Shown in pieces: positions 5,809 to 8,811 of a DNA stretch of 8,811 nucleotides; positions within the stretch are counted from its first letter, which is position 1, and every line of letters starts with the position of its first letter. Origin of the DNA: an uncultured Oscillospiraceae bacterium. GTDB lineage: Bacteria; Bacillota; Clostridia; Oscillospirales; Oscillospiraceae. The notes beneath the pieces are model-generated. The model searched no databases. It was not told where the DNA came from and worked only from the letters and a program-made list of their open reading frames with translations. The position numbers were made by a program, and so were the translations under genes. The stretch is taken from NCBI GenBank assembly GCA_900752445.1, contig CAADVN010000141.1:1-8811 (forward strand). Reading direction: 5' to 3'.

Positions 5809-7094
5809 AGCTCATGGTCATAGGCTCGGGCGGGCGCGAGCACGCCGTCATAAGGTCGCTGCTAAAAAACCCGAGGGTAACGGGGCTGCACGCCCTGCCG
5901 GGCAACGGCGGCATCGCGGCGGAGCCCGGGGTAGAGTGCCTGCCCATAGCGGCGACGGACTTGGAGGGCGTGGTGAGGCACGCTGTGGACTTCGGCGCGG
6001 ACTTTGCCGTCGTGACGCCGGACGACCCGCTCTGCCTGGGCATGGCGGACGCGCTGGAGGCCGCGGGCGTGCGCTGCTTCGGCCCCTCGAAGGCCGCGGC
6101 GCGGATAGAGGGCAGCAAGGTCTTCGCCAAGGCGCTCATGCGAAAGTACGGCATACCGACGGCGGCGTACGAGGTCTTCGACGACTGCGACGCGGCCCTG
6201 GCCTATGTGGGGCGCGCGCCGCTGCCCATAGTCGTGAAGGCGGACGGGCTCGCGCTGGGCAAGGGCGTGACCGTGGCGCTGACGCGCGCCGAGGCCCGGC
6301 AGGCGGTGGAGGCCGCGATGCGCGGGCGAGTCTTCGGCGAGAGCGGCGCGAGGCTCGTGATGGAGGAATACCTCGAGGGCCCGGAGATCTCCGTGCTCGC
6401 CTTCACGGATGGCAAAACGCTCGTGCCCATGCTCGCGTCCATGGACCACAAGCGGGCATACGACGGGGACGAGGGCCCGAACACCGGCGGCATGGGCGCC
6501 GTCTGCCCGAACCCGTACTACACCGAGGCCGTCGCAAAAGAGTGCATGGAGCGCATCTTCCTGCCCACCATCCGGGCCATGGCCGCGGAGGGCTGCCCCT
6601 TCCGGGGCTGTTTGTACTTCGGGCTCATGCTCACGCGCGACGGGCCGAAGGTCATTGAGTACAACTGCCGCTTCGGCGACCCGGAGACGCAGGTCGTGTT
6701 GCCCCTGCTCGAGACGGACCTGCTCGACATCATGGAGGCCTGCGCCGAGGGCCGGCTCGCGCAGCTCGACATACGCTGGTCGGAGAAGTCCGCCTGCTGC
6801 GTCGTCCTAGCCTCGGGCGGATACCCGAAGGCCTACAAAAAGGGCTTTGAGATCTCGGGCCTTGCCGAAAACGGCCAGCCCGCGGACGGCGAGGCCGAGG
6901 CCTTCCACGCCGGCACGCGGCGCGAGGGCGGGCGGTATTACACGAACGGCGGCAGGGTGCTGGGCGTCACCGCGACGGGTATGACGCTCGCCGAGGCCGT
7001 GGAGCGGGCCTACGCCGCGGCGGACGGCATAGGCTTCGAGGGCCTGCACAGGCGCGGCGACATAGGCGCGAGGGCGCTCGCGGCGGGACGATAA
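5805..7094 (+). CDS. purD: Phosphoribosylamine-glycine ligase (GAR synthetase)
   Basis: PurD joins phosphoribosylamine and glycine using ATP to make GAR, the second step of de novo purine synthesis, in the cytoplasm. The 429-residue length is normal. Domains in order: the N domain with GSGGREHA (7-14) and PGNGG (32-36); TPDDPLCLGMADALE (71-85), in the place where E. coli-type enzymes read G-P-E-x-P-L; the ATP-grasp domain with KADGLALGKGV (145-155), MEEYLEGPE (186-194), DHKRAYDGDEGPNTGGMGAV (214-233) and the metal-binding EYNCRFGDPETQVVLP (285-300); and a C domain ending VERAYAAADGIGFEGLHRRGDIG. The start overlaps the rluD stop by ATGA and purL follows after 20 nt. purD-purL is a common clostridial pair, usually at the end of a long pur operon; here the gene before it is rluD instead. 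Confidence 0.97.
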   Translation: MKLMVIGSGGREHAVIRSLLKNPRVTGLHALPGNGGIAAEPGVECLPIAATDLEGVVRHAVDFGADFAVVTPDDPLCLGMADALEAAGVRCFGPSKAAARIEGSKVFAKALMRKYGIPTAAYEVFDDCDAALAYVGRAPLPIVVKADGLALGKGVTVALTRAEARQAVEAAMRGRVFGESGARLVMEEYLEGPEISVLAFTDGKTLVPMLASMDHKRAYDGDEGPNTGGMGAVCPNPYYTEAVAKECMERIFLPTIRAMAAEGCPFRGCLYFGLMLTRDGPKVIEYNCRFGDPETQVVLPLLETDLLDIMEACAEGRLAQLDIRWSEKSACCVVLASGGYPKAYKKGFEISGLAENGQPADGEAEAFHAGTRREGGRYYTNGGRVLGVTATGMTLAEAVERAYAAADGIGFEGLHRRGDIGARALAAGR

Positions 7095-7102
7095 GAGCTT
7101 AC

Positions 7103-7107
7103 GGAGG
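7103..7107 (+). promoter_or_regulatory. Ribosome binding site of purL
   Basis: GGAGG lies 7 nt before the ATG at 7115 in the 20-nt purD-purL gap. It supports the start, which gives the family-typical N-terminus ending in R-I-Y-V-E-K-K-P. Confidence 0.85.
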
Positions 7108-7114
7108 TAAAGAG

Positions 7115-8811
7115 ATGCCGGTCAGTCGGATATATGTGGAGAAGAAGCCGCCCTATGACGTGGAGGCGCAGGCGCTGTGCGCGGAGCTGAGGACGCTTTT
7201 GGGCGCCGAGGGCCTGAGGCGAGTGCGGCTGCTCTGCCGCTACGACGTGGAGGGCCTGGACGGCGCGGCGCTGGCGCGGGCGCTGCCCGTGGTGTTCTCG
7301 GAGCCGCAGGTGGACCTGCTGCACGAGGCGCTGCCGGAGTCGGACGCGGGCTTTGCCGTGGAATACCTGCCGGGCCAGTTCGACCAGCGCGCGGAGTCCT
7401 GCGCCGAATGCGTGCAGCTGCTCACCCAGGGCGAGCGCCCGAGGGTCAGGACGGCGAAGGCGTATCTGCTCTACGGCGAGCTCACGGACGCGGAGCTCGC
7501 GCGGATAAAGCGCTACCTCATAAACCCGGTGGAGAGCCGCGAGGCCGCGCTGGAGCCGAGGGAGAGCCTGGCGGAGAACTACCCGGAGCCGCCCGACGTG
7601 CCGGTGCTCGAGGGCTTCCGGGAGCTGGACCGCGCCGGGCTGGAGCAGCTCGTGCGGGACATGGGCCTCGCCATGGACGCGGACGACGCCGAGGCCTGCC
7701 GGGAATATTTCCGCGCCGAGGGCCGGGACCCGAGCCTCACGGAGCTGAGGGTCCTCGACACCTACTGGTCCGACCACTGCCGGCACACGACCTTCGGCAC
7801 CATAATAGACGAGGTGGAGATAGAGGATGCGCAGGTGCGCCGGGCCTATGAGCGCTGCCGGGAGATACGCCGCGAGCTGGGCCGGGAGGAGGAGCCCCTC
7901 ACGCTCATGGAGCTCGCGACGCTGGGCGCGAGGTATTTAAAGAAGACGGGTCAGCTCACGGGCCTCGACGAGTCCGAGGAGATAAACGCCTGCTCGGTGA
8001 AGGTGACGGCGGACGTGGACGGGCGCGATGAGCCCTGGCTGCTCATGTTCAAGAACGAGACGCACAACCACCCGACGGAGATAGAGCCCTTCGGCGGCGC
8101 GGCGACCTGCATAGGCGGGGCCATCCGCGACCCGCTCTCGGGCCGGGCCTATGTGTATCAGGCGATGCGGGTGACGGGCGCGGGCGACCCGCGCACGCCG
8201 GTGTCGGAGACCCTGCCCGGCAAGCTGCCGCAGCGGAAGATCGTGACGACGGCTGCGGCGGGCTACAGCTCCTACGGCAACCAGATAGGGCTTGCGACGG
8301 GCTTTGTGGACGAGTACTACCACCCGGGCTACGTGGCCAAGCGCATGGAGATAGGCGCGGTCATCGCGGCGGCGCCGGAGCGGAACGTCGTGCGCTCTCG
8401 CCCGGAGCCGGGCGATGTGGTCATCCTGCTCGGCGGGCGCACGGGCCGGGACGGCTGCGGCGGCGCGACGGGCTCGTCCAAGGCCCACGGCCTGCACAGC
8501 CTCGAGAGCTGCGGCGCCGAGGTGCAAAAGGGCAACGCGCCCGTGGAGCGCAAGCTGCAGCGGCTTTTCAGGCAGCCCGAGGCCACGCGGCTCATCCGGC
8601 GCTGCAACGACTTCGGCGCGGGCGGCGTCTCCGTCGCCATAGGCGAGCTCGCCGACGGGCTCAGCATAGACCTCGACCGCGTGCCGCGCAAGTACGAGGG
8701 CCTTGACGGCACGGAGCTCGCCATCTCGGAGAGCCAGGAGCGCATGGCCGTCGTCGTGGCGGGGGGGGACGCGGCGGGCCTTCTCGGGGCCCGCCCGGGG
8801 GGAGACCACCG
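7115..8811 (+). CDS. purL: Phosphoribosylformylglycinamidine synthase, clade II single-chain type (3' end outside window)
   Basis: PurL makes FGAM from FGAR, glutamine and ATP, the fourth step of purine synthesis. 565 codons are visible; clade II single-chain enzymes are about 1230-1260 residues, so the second synthetase half and the C-terminal glutaminase domain lie outside. The N-terminal PurS-like segment begins RIYVEKKPPYDVEA (6-19). The linker and first AIRS-like domain carry DTYWSDHCRHTTF (215-227), FKNETHNHPTEIEPFGGAAT (312-331), GGRTGRDGCGGATGSS (440-455), CNDFGAGG (497-504) and ESQERM (539-544). The frame is open from 7115 to the right edge without a stop. From about residue 549 (8759 on) the protein loses family likeness and becomes Gly-rich; this coincides with an eight-G run at 8761-8768 and is probably poor sequence at a contig end, not biology. 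Clade II PurL needs no separate PurQ or PurS. Confidence 0.95.
   Translation, partial: MPVSRIYVEKKPPYDVEAQALCAELRTLLGAEGLRRVRLLCRYDVEGLDGAALARALPVVFSEPQVDLLHEALPESDAGFAVEYLPGQFDQRAESCAECVQLLTQGERPRVRTAKAYLLYGELTDAELARIKRYLINPVESREAALEPRESLAENYPEPPDVPVLEGFRELDRAGLEQLVRDMGLAMDADDAEACREYFRAEGRDPSLTELRVLDTYWSDHCRHTTFGTIIDEVEIEDAQVRRAYERCREIRRELGREEEPLTLMELATLGARYLKKTGQLTGLDESEEINACSVKVTADVDGRDEPWLLMFKNETHNHPTEIEPFGGAATCIGGAIRDPLSGRAYVYQAMRVTGAGDPRTPVSETLPGKLPQRKIVTTAAAGYSSYGNQIGLATGFVDEYYHPGYVAKRMEIGAVIAAAPERNVVRSRPEPGDVVILLGGRTGRDGCGGATGSSKAHGLHSLESCGAEVQKGNAPVERKLQRLFRQPEATRLIRRCNDFGAGGVSVAIGELADGLSIDLDRVPRKYEGLDGTELAISESQERMAVVVAGGDAAGLLGARPGGDH

Noticed and set aside
7937..8809. Open frame on the - strand reaching the right edge
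   Set aside because: It is the complement of confident purL coding sequence, with Arg/Ala/Val-rich shadow composition.
1..8811. tRNA, rRNA, CRISPR, insertion sequence, phage or defence genes
   Set aside because: I read through all gaps and both strands and saw none; total intergenic space is under 200 nt.

Overview
The window is a GC-rich (roughly two-thirds G+C by eye), fully collinear stretch with seven protein genes, all on the + strand: sepF (5' end missing), divIVA, ileS, lspA, rluD, purD and purL (3' end missing). The order sepF - divIVA - ileS - lspA - rluD is the Firmicutes cell-division flank; Bacillus subtilis has the same order with ylmG and ylmH between sepF and divIVA. Together with a clade II single-chain PurL and a DivIVA whose N-terminus carries an F-G-G-Y-D turn, this suggests a high-GC member of the Clostridia, probably near Oscillospirales. 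That placement is inference from gene order and protein style. Both ends cut through a gene, so the window is probably a whole short contig, plausibly metagenomic.

Layout: 2-322 is the C-terminal domain of SepF (FtsZ membrane tether). 368-997 is a DivIVA-domain coiled-coil protein. 998-1081 is a short spacer with one strong GC hairpin and no T-box. 1082-3892 is type 1 isoleucyl-tRNA synthetase with altered HIGH and KMSKS signatures. 3929-4873 is lipoprotein signal peptidase II with a long disordered cytoplasmic tail ending in a short helix-like motif. 4870-5808 is an RluD-type pseudouridine synthase. 5805-7094 is PurD and 7115-8811 is the N-terminal part of PurL. Gaps between genes are 45, 84, 36, -4, -4 and 20 nt, so everything is probably one transcription unit. 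The only candidate internal break is the hairpin before ileS. No RNA gene, mobile element, CRISPR array or phage gene is visible.

Functionally the window joins septum placement and envelope (SepF, DivIVA, LspA), translation (IleRS, RluD) and two steps of de novo purine synthesis (PurD, PurL). The genes are ordinary housekeeping genes and I see no new defence or mobile system. The points worth a second look are the roughly 160-residue LspA tail, a C-terminal motif it shares with the neighbouring DivIVA, the double signature-motif deviation in IleRS, the heavy use of the AUA isoleucine codon in a GC-rich genome, and the G-rich, protein-degrading right edge of the contig.
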